Below, one piece after another: positions 17,749 to 26,428 of a stretch of DNA of 32,306 nt (positions are counted from its first letter, which is position 1; every line of letters starts with the position of its first letter). The notes beneath the pieces are model-generated. The model was given only the letters and a program-made list of their open reading frames with translations. It was not told where the DNA came from and searched no databases. This DNA comes from Prochlorococcus sp. AG-686-O05 (GTDB lineage: Bacteria > Cyanobacteriota > Cyanobacteriia > PCC-6307 > Cyanobiaceae). Location: contig QCVV01000007.1 of assembly GCA_003210235.1 (NCBI GenBank), positions 1 to 32,306 on the forward strand. The letters run 5' to 3'. The translations under genes were made by a program, and so were the position numbers.

Positions 17749-17943
17749 TTAGTAATAGTTTCTCTAATAAAAACTATATTTCCATCAGGATCTCTATTTG
17801 GGAGGATAGGATTTTCTTAAATATTGCTAATATTTGCTTACATTAAATTATTTGGCTTTAATTCTCCAAATGATTCCAATAAAGAAGAAATTGAAGCAGT
17901 AACTAAAGAAGATTTTGATGGAGCAGATAAATCTAGTTTGTAG
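17749..17943 (+). pseudogene. Broken small membrane protein gene with internal stop
   Basis: One forward frame reads about 23 codons ending in IFPSGSLFGRIGFS, then TAA at 17818-17820, then continues in frame for 40 codons: a hydrophobic stretch (ILLIFAYIKLFGF), then an acidic hydrophilic tail with NKEEIEAVTKEDFDGAD, ending TAG at 17941. The reading looks coding on both sides of the stop, giving two potential membrane helices plus an acidic tail. No ATG, GTG or TTG precedes the first half (TAG at 17746). A TTG at 17824 could still yield a 39-residue C-terminal protein. The family is not known to me. A sequencing error cannot be excluded. Confidence 0.45.
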
Positions 17944-18230
17944 TTATAGTGGAGATTTGGAATTCAATTGATCATTACTATTTCAAAGATAAATAGTAAA
18001 AATAAATTTAATAGAATTTGATTTATTATTTATTTTATAAATAAAATAGCCTCTCTAAAAAGTGTTTATTTTTTTAGTTTAGTTTTTTTAAGATTTGAAA
18101 AATCCATTTTAAAAGTAACACTATTTTTTATGATTCAGAAAGTTTTTACTAATCATTATCCTTCAAAAATTAATTATTTTATAAATAACTTTTTTCTTTT
18201 CTAGTTGATTTGAAAATAATAAATATTTAT

Positions 18231-18447
18231 TTATCTTACATTTAAATTGATCTTCATAGTTTTGAAAAAGTTTTTAAATGTAACTAATATATCTGCATAT
18301 TTATCATCAAGGTCCAATAAAAAATTAAAATAATTCTTGTTTATAAGAAAGTTTTTCTTTTACTTTTTCTAAGCTTAAAAATTTATCAAAGTCTAAACTA
18401 TTTATATTATTAACCAATATAAATCTATCAACTTATTTAATCTTCAT
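18231..18447 (-). pseudogene. Broken small gene, one nonsense codon and one frameshift
   Basis: On the minus strand an ATG at 18447 gives MKIK, an immediate TAA, then VDRFILVNNINSLDFDKF and on to SYKQELF before a second stop. Removing one T from the TTTT run (plus-strand 18327-18330) restores a frame that continues NFLLDLDDKYADILVTF and ends at TAA 18231-18233. The corrected protein would be about 71 residues, charged and helical. The smooth continuation after a single-base correction, rich in Asp, Glu and Lys, argues for a real decayed gene and against chance. No family is recognised. Confidence 0.45.
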
Positions 18448-18713
18448 ATTTACAGGTTCTTAATACAAAACTTTTTAAGAAAAAGGAACATCCTAATACT
18501 TTTATAGTTAGGAAGCATTCAAGATAATTAAACAATTTAAAGTTTCAAAAGTTAATGCTTTTGTAAAGCCCTTAAAAATGCTAAAACTTCTAAAACTCTA
18601 GTGTCATTTAAGAGTGCAGAATTCAATAAGCAAACTCTATAAAGTAATATAGGAATTATAGTCGTTACGAATAAAGTCTCTAAAATTTTTTGATGACTAA
18701 CGTTTCGAGATTT

Positions 18714-18786
18714 GGGGCCATAGCTCAGCTGGTAGAGCACCTGCATGGCATGCAGGGGGTCAGCGGTTCGAGTCCGCTTGGCTCCA
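18714..18786 (+). tRNA. tRNA-Ala (anticodon GGC)
   Basis: A complete 73-nt cloverleaf. The acceptor arm GGGGCCA pairs with TGGCTCC including one G-T pair, discriminator A. The D arm is GCTC-AGCTGGTA-GAGC. The anticodon stem is CCTGC/GCAGG with loop ATGGCAT (anticodon GGC), and the T arm is AGCGG-TTCGAGT-CCGCT. The 3' CCA is not encoded and must be added. It is the only RNA gene found and sits between the two glycan blocks, where tRNA genes often serve as integration sites. I saw no second copy of its 3' end in the window. Confidence 0.96.
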
Positions 18787-19277
18787 TCAGAATCTTAACT
18801 AGTTATACTAGTTAGTCTGGACAATTCATGATAACAAAATGATAGGTTTCAATAAGTCAAACCATGCTTAATTATTCCCTCCTAATAGCAACTTTGCGAG
18901 CGACAACACTTTTGAATAGGTAGAAAATTTATATAGTAGTTTTTATTCTTACAGACAATGGCTAAGTTGATCTTAGAAATGAAATTAACATTATTTATTA
19001 AATCTAATTAATCTTTAATTTTTTATACGTAAAAGCAATTGTTTCTATATCAATTATTAAATTAGAATTGAAAGCTAATAATATTTAGAATTTTAACTAT
19101 ATAGAAATATTGAAAATAATAAAAATTTAAATTTTTGATGGATTATTTTTAAAAATAAATTCAGATCTTTTCTAACTTTCCAATCATTAAGGCTACATCC
19201 ATAACCCAATTTTAGCTAAGCAAATAATCTCTCAATTAATCATCTTCTTTTAATTAGTTTAATGAGTTTAAAAGAAA
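18787..19277. other. Gene-free region downstream of tRNA-Ala
   Basis: No supported gene. A 7-bp inverted repeat, AACTAGT-TAT-ACTAGTT, at 18797-18813 may form the 3' end of the tRNA transcript. On the minus strand at 18872-18918 a short open stretch ends in SVVARKVAIRRE and a stop. It resembles a protein C-terminus and is less AT-rich than its surroundings, but it has no start codon and could be another gene remnant. The rest is very AT-rich without visible structure. Confidence 0.45.
18797..18813 (+). terminator. Small hairpin after tRNA-Ala
   Basis: AACTAGT-TAT-ACTAGTT is a perfect 7-bp stem with a 3-nt loop, 11 nt after the tRNA discriminator base. It has no following T-run, so it may be a processing or stabilising hairpin instead of a terminator. 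Confidence 0.25.
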
Positions 19278-21164
19278 TCAATTTAAATATATTATTTTCC
19301 CCTCTGATGGAGTCCCTGATTTAGTTATAGCGAAAATCATGTATGTTCCATCCTGTAACTCATTTTTGTTTTTTGGAATATCAACTAGGAATTCATTTTT
19401 GTTTATTTTAGAGAATTGTAAAGATCTGAATTTGGGCTCTGATCCCTGAGCATGTGTGGTACTTCCAGTAGAAATTATTGTAAATTTTCCAATATCAATA
19501 GGATAATCTTTATTTAATTTAATTTTTAATATTCCTCTCTTGATAGATGTATTTATATTTTCTATTTTAGGCCGCTTAGCTAGAACAGTTTTATCTTCCC
19601 AGTCTTTATTAAATAGGTATGGAGGATAAAATACCTCTGAATTCCATACGTCTCCTCCAGATACTAAAATTGTTCCATTAGGTAAAAGAAGAGATGTACT
19701 ATGGTAATTCCTTCTGAAATAACCCTTGTCCATTAATGTAGATGTTTCATTAAAAGGATCATATATCTCACCTTTGTAGTGGCTAAATTCTAGATCTTTA
19801 TAAGAGGAGCCTCCATTAATAAAAATCTTTCCATCAGGAAGTATTGTAGCGTTAGCATTAAATCTTGGCATTAGCATATTATTCGCTTCATAGATTTTTG
19901 GTTCTCTACTATTGCTAAAATCTATTTTTATTACTTTATTGGAGCCTGAGTATTCTTCACCATACTGTTTCCCTCCGAATAAATAAACAATATCTTTTCC
20001 TATCATGACTGTTGAATTGTATGCTCCAACTGGACTCCCTATTGTTAAAAGTCTCAATTTCCTTATGTCATTGTGACCCTTTTGATGAATATGTGCATCT
20101 TGTTCCTTATTCATATTAATATCATCTATTACTCCTGAAATTCCACCAGTTTCTAATTTAATCTCGTTTGTTTGAAAAACCCTGAAGTCATTATTTTTCT
20201 CCATCACCCAAACTTTATTATAAGAAATTCCAACTATATTACCGTCAGATGATAAGTAACTTCTAGGATAATTCCATTCCTCATTTGTACCGTTGGGTTC
20301 ACCAAATAAATTATTACTCGAAGCTTTATAGAGAGGTCGCCATCCATTTTCAAAATTATTTAAATCTAATATTTCAGGAGTTATACTCGGATTTGAATTT
20401 ACATGATCTGTTCCACCAATTAGGACTAATTTATTATCAGAAGTTCTAACAACAGATGCGTACCATCTTTTGTAATTAAGATTTTTACTTTTAGTAAATT
20501 TCTTTTCTTTGATGTTATAAATCATTGTTCCTGCTTGAGTATCAGGAAGGCTTGTATTCATATTTTTGTTTCCACCTATAATCAATAATCTTTCATTATC
20601 TATAACTCGTAAAACTGAGCAAAACGAATCCATTACAACTGGCTGCTTAAAAAGTGTATGTGAATCTTCTGCAAACCCTTGTTTAAAATCCCAAATATCA
20701 AAATCTATTCCACTGTTAACATCATGACCAATCCATTGATGAAGACCGTCATCTCTTTTTAAGTTTCTACCATCAGTTATTTTAATTTTTTTATTTTTAC
20801 GTCGATCAATTTTTTCTTTATCATCTATACCATAGGTGCCAAAAGTCATTACAGAATAGTCAGGAAGTAAAATTGAATGAATTGCAGTTACATTCCAATC
20901 TATAGGAGCTGACCATTGCCCAATTTGATTTGCATCATTATTAATTTTAATATCATTTAAGTTATACTTTGCTAATTCCTTATTTGACATCTTGAGAGGA
21001 TTTACCAAAAATCTACTAGTGTGATGATTATCTACATGCTTCTTTATTTTTTCTCTAGCGGAATAGATATTTAATAAGGAACTAAATAAGATAATTACTA
21101 AAGAAATAAAACCTGAAGTAAAAATTAATATTTTAAAAATAAGTTTATATTTTTTATTCATCAA
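19278..21164 (-). CDS. Membrane-anchored copper-radical-oxidase-like protein (glyoxal/galactose oxidase fold)
   Basis: 628 residues. An N-terminal membrane anchor (about 8-32) is followed by a Kelch-type seven-bladed propeller with repeated GG-containing strands (IIGG, LIGG, LFGG, INGG) and a C-terminal DUF1929-like domain after YPPYLF (513-518). The copper-radical oxidase residues can be matched: Cys182 in DSFCS and Tyr235 in RWYAS for the Cys-Tyr cofactor, axial Tyr487 and ligand His488 in RRNYHS, and ligand His571 in TTHAQGS. Known members oxidise primary alcohols or aldehydes with O2, releasing H2O2, outside the cell. A surface-glycan alcohol is a plausible substrate here. Spacings are close to those of glyoxal oxidase. 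Activity is not proven. Confidence 0.78.
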   Translation of the reverse strand: MMNKKYKLIFKILIFTSGFISLVIILFSSLLNIYSAREKIKKHVDNHHTSRFLVNPLKMSNKELAKYNLNDIKINNDANQIGQWSAPIDWNVTAIHSILLPDYSVMTFGTYGIDDKEKIDRRKNKKIKITDGRNLKRDDGLHQWIGHDVNSGIDFDIWDFKQGFAEDSHTLFKQPVVMDSFCSVLRVIDNERLLIIGGNKNMNTSLPDTQAGTMIYNIKEKKFTKSKNLNYKRWYASVVRTSDNKLVLIGGTDHVNSNPSITPEILDLNNFENGWRPLYKASSNNLFGEPNGTNEEWNYPRSYLSSDGNIVGISYNKVWVMEKNNDFRVFQTNEIKLETGGISGVIDDINMNKEQDAHIHQKGHNDIRKLRLLTIGSPVGAYNSTVMIGKDIVYLFGGKQYGEEYSGSNKVIKIDFSNSREPKIYEANNMLMPRFNANATILPDGKIFINGGSSYKDLEFSHYKGEIYDPFNETSTLMDKGYFRRNYHSTSLLLPNGTILVSGGDVWNSEVFYPPYLFNKDWEDKTVLAKRPKIENINTSIKRGILKIKLNKDYPIDIGKFTIISTGSTTHAQGSEPKFRSLQFSKINKNEFLVDIPKNKNELQDGTYMIFAITKSGTPSEGKIIYLN

Positions 21165-21315
21165 GAAATTTCTGTAATTATAATAATACTATAATTATAA
21201 AAGTTATTTTTTTAATTATATTTTAGTTTCTAATTTCTTAATCAATATTAGAAATCGTAGTTAATTTAATTTTTAATTTTATATCTTTGATATGATTTAA
21301 AAGAAAAAAAAATCT

Positions 21316-22599
21316 ATGGATTTAAAACGAGATAAAAAATTATTTTTCCAACTTACCTTATTGATCTTTCCATTTATGGTCTTAACAATAGAGGTTATTT
21401 CTTTTGGGTTAAAAGTTTTTGGTAAATCAATATTTCCTGAAAGGGCTTTTATAGATTATTCTCATTTAACTTCTGACATGGTTAACGGAATAAGGTTTAT
21501 TGAGCCAGATAATAAATCCAGTGATCCAAAAAATATTTATATTGAAAAACACGGTTTAGTCAAAACTTTTCATACGGCTAGTTCTGAAAATAGAAATTTA
21601 GACATAGGATTAATTATTACTGGTAACAGTGTTTCTCTAGGTCACCCATTAATCGAAAGAGGTAATTATAAAAACACTTTTATCAATCTAATTGAGAAGA
21701 ATTTAAGAAAAAAACAACCAATTGATATAATTAATCTTTCTTTTTATAATTTCAATTCTTGGGAGGAAAAAGTTGAATTAAATCGATATGTTATTTCTCA
21801 AACTAATCATAATGATTTACCACAAGTAAATTTAGTTGTGAGTATTGGTGGTATTCAAGATTATTGGGGATTTGTTGAATCGCTTCATAATGAGAAGAAC
21901 TTAAATGATTCATATTACAAGGCTGGGGGGCTTATGACATGGAAAAATAGAAATCAACCTTTTGTTGATTTTTATGAAGAATCTTATAAAGCATCTCAGG
22001 GGAATATATTTTCTAGTGTGGGAATATTACTAGATTCTTTTTTTACTTTTGCAAAGAAAAATAGTAATACTCTTGAAATAATAAGGAGATTTAAAGACAA
22101 GAAATTTAACAATATAAATTATCGGGAATTTGAGGATTTTAATGAAATAACCAATCATAAATCTCTTTTAGATAAAATCATAAATACTAAAATTAAAATT
22201 ACTCCTAAAGAATATTTAAGTAAAAAGAATTATGTAATTGCCTCAACAGAAAGAAATATCAAATCGATAGTTAATAGTATCCCAAATAAAAAGTTTTTGT
22301 TTGTTTATTTACCTACTCGCATTACAGTTACAGATCAATTTAATCTCAAAAATAGATATAAGTTTAAATCTTTAAATATTAGAGATCTTCATATAATTGA
22401 GAAAGACTATAGAAGGACACTTATTTCTAAATTATCTTCACAACAAAATATTGAAGTTATTAATATTGGTGACAAAGGAAGTTATGATTGGTTTATAGAT
22501 GAGAGTCATTTCTCATTAAAAGGACATCAAGAAATAACAAAGTTATTGCAACCTATTTTAAGAAAATACGTAAGTCCTAATGACAACAAAATCAAATAG
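21316..22599 (+). CDS. Membrane-anchored SGNH/GDSL hydrolase-like protein (paralogue 2)
   Basis: 427 residues. One N-terminal membrane segment (residues 9-33), then the SGNH-type domain with ITGNSVSLG (nucleophile Ser105), SIGGIQDYWGF, and DESHFSLKG near the C-terminus (Asp395, His398). It aligns end to end with the protein at 11640, sharing HGL, FNSWEE/YNSWQE, YYKAGGLMTW/YYKANGLMSW and EKDYR. The two are therefore duplicates within one island and probably modify different acyl sites or glycans. It is divergent from the copper-oxidase-like gene, sharing a 151-nt promoter region, and is followed by the GtrC-like gene. Confidence 0.75.
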   Translation: MDLKRDKKLFFQLTLLIFPFMVLTIEVISFGLKVFGKSIFPERAFIDYSHLTSDMVNGIRFIEPDNKSSDPKNIYIEKHGLVKTFHTASSENRNLDIGLIITGNSVSLGHPLIERGNYKNTFINLIEKNLRKKQPIDIINLSFYNFNSWEEKVELNRYVISQTNHNDLPQVNLVVSIGGIQDYWGFVESLHNEKNLNDSYYKAGGLMTWKNRNQPFVDFYEESYKASQGNIFSSVGILLDSFFTFAKKNSNTLEIIRRFKDKKFNNINYREFEDFNEITNHKSLLDKIINTKIKITPKEYLSKKNYVIASTERNIKSIVNSIPNKKFLFVYLPTRITVTDQFNLKNRYKFKSLNIRDLHIIEKDYRRTLISKLSSQQNIEVINIGDKGSYDWFIDESHFSLKGHQEITKLLQPILRKYVSPNDNKIK

Positions 22600-22659
22600 A
22601 AATCAAAATACAAATAATATGAAATATCTAAATATAATCCTTAAAACTTTCTGCTCAAT

Positions 22660-23931
22660 TTGTCTCTGCCCTTGAAACTTAAAAGATTTAAATTTTTTAA
22701 AACCTTTTATTATTTGCAAATATTATTTCCTGCTTTTTTATTAAGTTTTTTTAGAGAGCCACTATATTTCTCTAAACCAAGAATTTGGGCTGAAGATGGC
22801 ACTATTTATTTAAATAATGCAATAGATAATAGCTTTTGGAATATCTTTGATCCTAGTAATACTGGCCAATCCGAAATAAATTATTATAGTTTTTATACAA
22901 ATTTTTTCTCTCATATATCTGCGAATATTATTCCAATTTCATACGCTGCTCATGTAAATACATATGCTTCTTTTGTTTTTCAGATTTTAACATGCATAGT
23001 TATTTATAATTCAATTTTTTATCTTTTCAAAAATAAATATATCTGTATTTTTTTAGCGTTAAGTCCGATATTTTTAAGCTCAGCTGAAATTTGGCTTAGT
23101 CTTATTAGCGTTCAATTTTGGGGATCTACCGGGATGATATTTATATTAAATGCAAAAAAGCAAAATATCTTAAATTTAATATATTCTTTCTTGGCTTTCT
23201 TTACTGGGAGTGGAAGTTTGTTTCTTTTGCCTTTCTTTCTATTGAAAATAATAAAAGATAAAAAAAAGGATTTAATTTTAAATTTTATTTCTTTAATAGG
23301 TATAACCGCATTAGTAATTCAAATCAAATCGTTTTTTGACTCCGATGCTGATTCTCTAAGATTTCAAATAGATTTTCTTAAAAATTTACCAAAAGGTTTA
23401 GTTTCCTCACTTTTTCCAAGATTTATAAATACATCTAATAGTTATCTCCCAGTAAGTTTGAATTCAACTTATAACTCTTTTAATTTATTAATTATTTTTT
23501 TATTTATTTTATTAGTGTGCATATCAATAGTTATTTGCTTGAGAACTAAAAATAGTGAAGAAATAAGGTTTAATTTGTTAATGCCAATTTTTTCTTATTG
23601 GTTACTTTCAACAATTTCATCTATGAATATGTCTGGTGGAGAAAGATATGGATTACCTGTATATTGTGGATTAACTTTTGTAATTTTATTAGCGATTAAA
23701 TATCAAAAAAATAAAGTATTTAATTTAATATTAGTATTTATTTTCTCATCTATTTATATATTAAGAATTCCAGTTTTTTTTCAGACTATTAAATTTTATG
23801 ATCCATCTTGGTTGAATTGGAAGGAACAAGTTGAAGAGAGGAATTTATCAACAGATACAGCTATTAAGGTATTTCCTCAATGGGAAAATTTTCCATCTTG
23901 GCAATTATCTTTACCACCTTTAAAAAAATAG
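22660..23931 (+). CDS. GtrC/GT-C-like membrane glycosyltransferase
   Basis: 423 residues starting with TTG at 22660; an in-frame stop lies 18 nt upstream and no ATG occurs in the first 150 codons. The protein has about ten hydrophobic segments. The first periplasmic loop holds IWAEDGTIYLNNAI with an Asp-Glu pair, a motif of GT-C enzymes in phage- and O-antigen-type glucosylation systems. MSGGERYGLPVY lies in a late loop. It should transfer sugars from a polyprenyl-phosphate donor to a surface polymer. The next gene encodes a GtrA-like protein, the classical partner, while the GtrB-like step could be supplied by the GT2 gene at 5243. Confidence 0.62.
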   Translation: MSLPLKLKRFKFFKTFYYLQILFPAFLLSFFREPLYFSKPRIWAEDGTIYLNNAIDNSFWNIFDPSNTGQSEINYYSFYTNFFSHISANIIPISYAAHVNTYASFVFQILTCIVIYNSIFYLFKNKYICIFLALSPIFLSSAEIWLSLISVQFWGSTGMIFILNAKKQNILNLIYSFLAFFTGSGSLFLLPFFLLKIIKDKKKDLILNFISLIGITALVIQIKSFFDSDADSLRFQIDFLKNLPKGLVSSLFPRFINTSNSYLPVSLNSTYNSFNLLIIFLFILLVCISIVICLRTKNSEEIRFNLLMPIFSYWLLSTISSMNMSGGERYGLPVYCGLTFVILLAIKYQKNKVFNLILVFIFSSIYILRIPVFFQTIKFYDPSWLNWKEQVEERNLSTDTAIKVFPQWENFPSWQLSLPPLKK

Positions 23932-23960
23932 ATAACTTATATTCTTCGTAATTATTAATA

Positions 23961-24413
23961 ATGAAAATTTTAAAATATATTTTCTACCTTTTCCATTATT
24001 TGAAAATATCAATATTTGCTTTTTCATCTAATGTAATTCTATATATATTTTTAAAACCTATTATAGGAATTAATTTAAGTGCATTTATCTCAGAATTTTT
24101 GGGTACTTTTGTTTTATATATCTTACTAAGACTTACAAGGCAACCTAAAATCAAAAATAAGATTTTTGGTTTTTCTTTGCAATATTTTATATCTGCCATA
24201 ACAATATCTATAAACATTATTTCAATAAATATTATATATATTTTGTATTTTAAATATTTGATCAATCAATCAATTTTCTTCCAATTAGATGATACTTATG
24301 TCTCCTTCTTAACAAAATTTAGTTCAAGTCTAATTGGGCTTATATTTTCTAGCACTATGACAATAAAACTAGGATTTTATTTTGATAAGAAAAAATATGT
24401 GAGTTTTAAATAA
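23961..24413 (+). CDS. GtrA-like four-helix membrane protein
   Basis: 150 residues with four hydrophobic segments at about 15-32, 40-58, 72-98 and 113-135. The layout (FSSNVILYIFL, then a polar turn, then two more membrane pairs) and the position next to a GT-C gene fit the GtrA family, which is thought to flip polyprenyl-phosphate sugars. The usual arginine-rich connector is present as RLTRQPKIKNK. Sequence similarity is weak, so a different small polytopic protein is possible. It starts 29 nt after the preceding gene and 41 nt before the flavoprotein gene. Confidence 0.5.
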   Translation: MKILKYIFYLFHYLKISIFAFSSNVILYIFLKPIIGINLSAFISEFLGTFVLYILLRLTRQPKIKNKIFGFSLQYFISAITISINIISINIIYILYFKYLINQSIFFQLDDTYVSFLTKFSSSLIGLIFSSTMTIKLGFYFDKKKYVSFK

Positions 24414-24454
24414 ATATCTATTAAGTTATTATATATAGTCTGATTTATTCCTAA

Positions 24455-26059
24455 ATGAGAGTTGCTGTAATTGGTGCAGGTCCAGCAGGTTTATCCTTTG
24501 CTGATAAATTAAAAAATCTTGATAATAATATTCAAATTGATATTTATGAAAAATCAAAATTTATAGGAGGTATTTCAAAAACTATAAATTATAAGAATAA
24601 TCGAATTGATATAGGTGGACATAGGTTTTTTTCAAAATCAGATGAAGTTATGAAATGGTGGGTAGATAAATTTCCAATTGATCCAAACTCTATTCCTGAT
24701 GATAAATTAATAACTTATAGAAAATCATCAAGAAATATTGATGGTTTTAAGGTCGCAACTAAGAAAGAAATAGACTCAGGAAGGGTTTTATTATTAAGAA
24801 AACGTAAATCTAGAATTCTCTATCAAAGAAAACTATATGATTATCCTCTAAAACTGAACAAAAAAACTATTTTAAATATTGGATTAACAAGAATGATTGA
24901 AATAGGTTTTAGCTACATTTTGAGTAAATTTAATTCAAAACAGCCTAATAATCTAGAAGAATGTATTAAAGGAAAGTTTGGGAGCAAATTATATGAAATG
25001 TTTTTTGAAAGTTATACTTTTAAAGTCTGGGGAAGGAAGCCTCAACAAATATCTGCGGATTGGGGGAACCAAAGAATAAAGGGTTTATCAATAAGAAAAG
25101 TTTTATTTGATATTTTTAAAAAATACTTTTCAAGTTTAAAAAAATCCAAGAATTCAATTGATCAGAAAGGGACGGAGACATCTTTAATTGAAAGATTTTT
25201 ATATCCAAAATATGGGCCAGGACATATGTGGGAGGAGGTCGCTAAAGATTTAATTTCAGATGGGGTTTCAATAACTCAAGAGTCAGAAATTACGGAAATT
25301 TTTCTAGAAGATGAAAAAAATATAGTTAAATCTATAAAGATAAAAAAGAAAGGTAAATATGAAATTCATTCTTATGATTATATTATTTCCACTATGCCTA
25401 TATCGGAATTAATGAGATCGATTAATGGCAAGAATAAAGAGAAAATTTTCCCAAAAAGTACTCAAGACATTGCATACAACCTACCTTATAGAGATTTTAT
25501 AACTGTAGGATTACTTTTAAATAATATTCATACGCCAAGTGGAGATAAATTAGACGATACTTGGATATATATACAAGAGTCGGATGTTAAAGTTGGCCGT
25601 CTTCAAATTTTTAATAATTGGAGTCCATATCTTGTCGCAAATAAAGATAAAAAATGGGTTGGATTAGAATTTTTCTGTCAAGAGGGAGATGAGATTTGGA
25701 ATTTAAAAGATAAAGAACTAATTTCTCTTGCCAAAAATGAGTTGCAAAAACTTAGGCTATGTGGAAAGAGTGATTTTATTGATGGAACAGTTATAAAAGA
25801 AAGAAAGACTTATCCTGCCTATTTTGATTCTTATATGGATTTTGATCAATTGAAAAACAAATTTGATGAAATAGAAAATTTATTTCTTATCGGAAGAAAT
25901 GGTATGCATAAATATAATAATCAAGATCATTCTATGCTTACAGGTTTTAGAGCTGCTGAGTTAATATTTAAGGGCAAAACCTCCAAAAAAGATAAAAAAA
26001 TGCTTTGGGACATAAATGCAGAGAAGGATTATCATGAAATAAAAAAAAATAAGATTTAA
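24455..26059 (+). CDS. FAD-dependent amine-oxidase-fold protein, mutase-like
   Basis: 534 residues. The FAD motif GAGPAGLS is at 7-14, followed by [14 protein letters not shown] and the [17 protein letters not shown] block that defines a subfamily common in bacterial surface-glycan clusters. The middle holds [29 protein letters not shown], comparable to the WG/P segment of UDP-galactopyranose mutase but longer. The C-terminus [17 protein letters not shown] closes the FAD site. The subfamily is larger than classical mutases by about 130 residues. Its reaction is not known to me; sugar-ring contraction or a redox step on a lipid-linked sugar are options. It is the last gene of the 21316-26059 run, with a run of nine A just before the stop. 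Confidence 0.72.
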   Translation: MRVAVIGAGPAGLSFADKLKNLDNNIQIDIYEKSKFIGGISKTINYKNNRIDIGGHRFFSKSDEVMKWWVDKFPIDPNSIPDDKLITYRKSSRNIDGFKVATKKEIDSGRVLLLRKRKSRILYQRKLYDYPLKLNKKTILNIGLTRMIEIGFSYILSKFNSKQPNNLEECIKGKFGSKLYEMFFESYTFKVWGRKPQQISADWGNQRIKGLSIRKVLFDIFKKYFSSLKKSKNSIDQKGTETSLIERFLYPKYGPGHMWEEVAKDLISDGVSITQESEITEIFLEDEKNIVKSIKIKKKGKYEIHSYDYIISTMPISELMRSINGKNKEKIFPKSTQDIAYNLPYRDFITVGLLLNNIHTPSGDKLDDTWIYIQESDVKVGRLQIFNNWSPYLVANKDKKWVGLEFFCQEGDEIWNLKDKELISLAKNELQKLRLCGKSDFIDGTVIKERKTYPAYFDSYMDFDQLKNKFDEIENLFLIGRNGMHKYNNQDHSMLTGFRAAELIFKGKTSKKDKKMLWDINAEKDYHEIKKNKI

Positions 26060-26428
26060 TTTGTTTTTTGGAAATTTTAAATTAGAAAAGCAAGTTTTTT
26101 GAAAATTTCTAATATCCTTGAATATATATATCCATAAGAATTAAGCTAACTTTTAATAAAATTAGTATTTTGTATCATCTGCTATAAATTAAAATAATCA
26201 CTATTGAACTCCACTTTATTAAACTTCATTTGTAAATCTAATTCTTAAATTCATGATTTTAATTAATGTTGTAAGAAGCTAAATCAATATCACCTATTTT
26301 AAGAAGTTTTATAGGAAAGTTTATACATTAGATTTAGCAAATTATTTTAAATTAAATTTTATTGAACAATCATAAAATTTAATATATTTCAAATATGATT
26401 TGGTAAGATAACGATAAAATATAAAAAT
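26060..26428. other. AT-rich spacer before the LdpA-like operon
   Basis: No ORF. An 8-bp inverted repeat ATTAGAAA/TTTCTAAT with a 17-nt loop at 26081-26113 could end the upstream transcript. The 3' part before 26429 is very AT-rich and must contain the promoter of the forward operon, but I cannot fix a -35/-10 pair with confidence. Confidence 0.4.

Larger units (their letters stand above)
17590..18713. other. Gene-poor region upstream of tRNA-Ala with decayed small genes
   Basis: No intact ORF of convincing quality is present. It contains two broken small genes, listed separately (17749-17943 forward, 18231-18447 reverse), and AT-only inverted repeats near 18030. Between 18448 and 18713 neither strand gives a clear gene; the open minus-strand frame 18552-18746 runs into the tRNA and is not convincing. 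Confidence 0.5.

Noticed and set aside
18552-18746. Minus-strand ORF of 64 codons crossing the tRNA-Ala gene
   Set aside because: Its start lies in the antisense of the tRNA and its composition is not convincing; it is most likely chance, although its 3' half could be another gene remnant.
18714-18786. att site duplication from the tRNA 3' end
   Set aside because: No second copy of the tRNA 3' sequence was noticed in the window, so no element boundary can be drawn.
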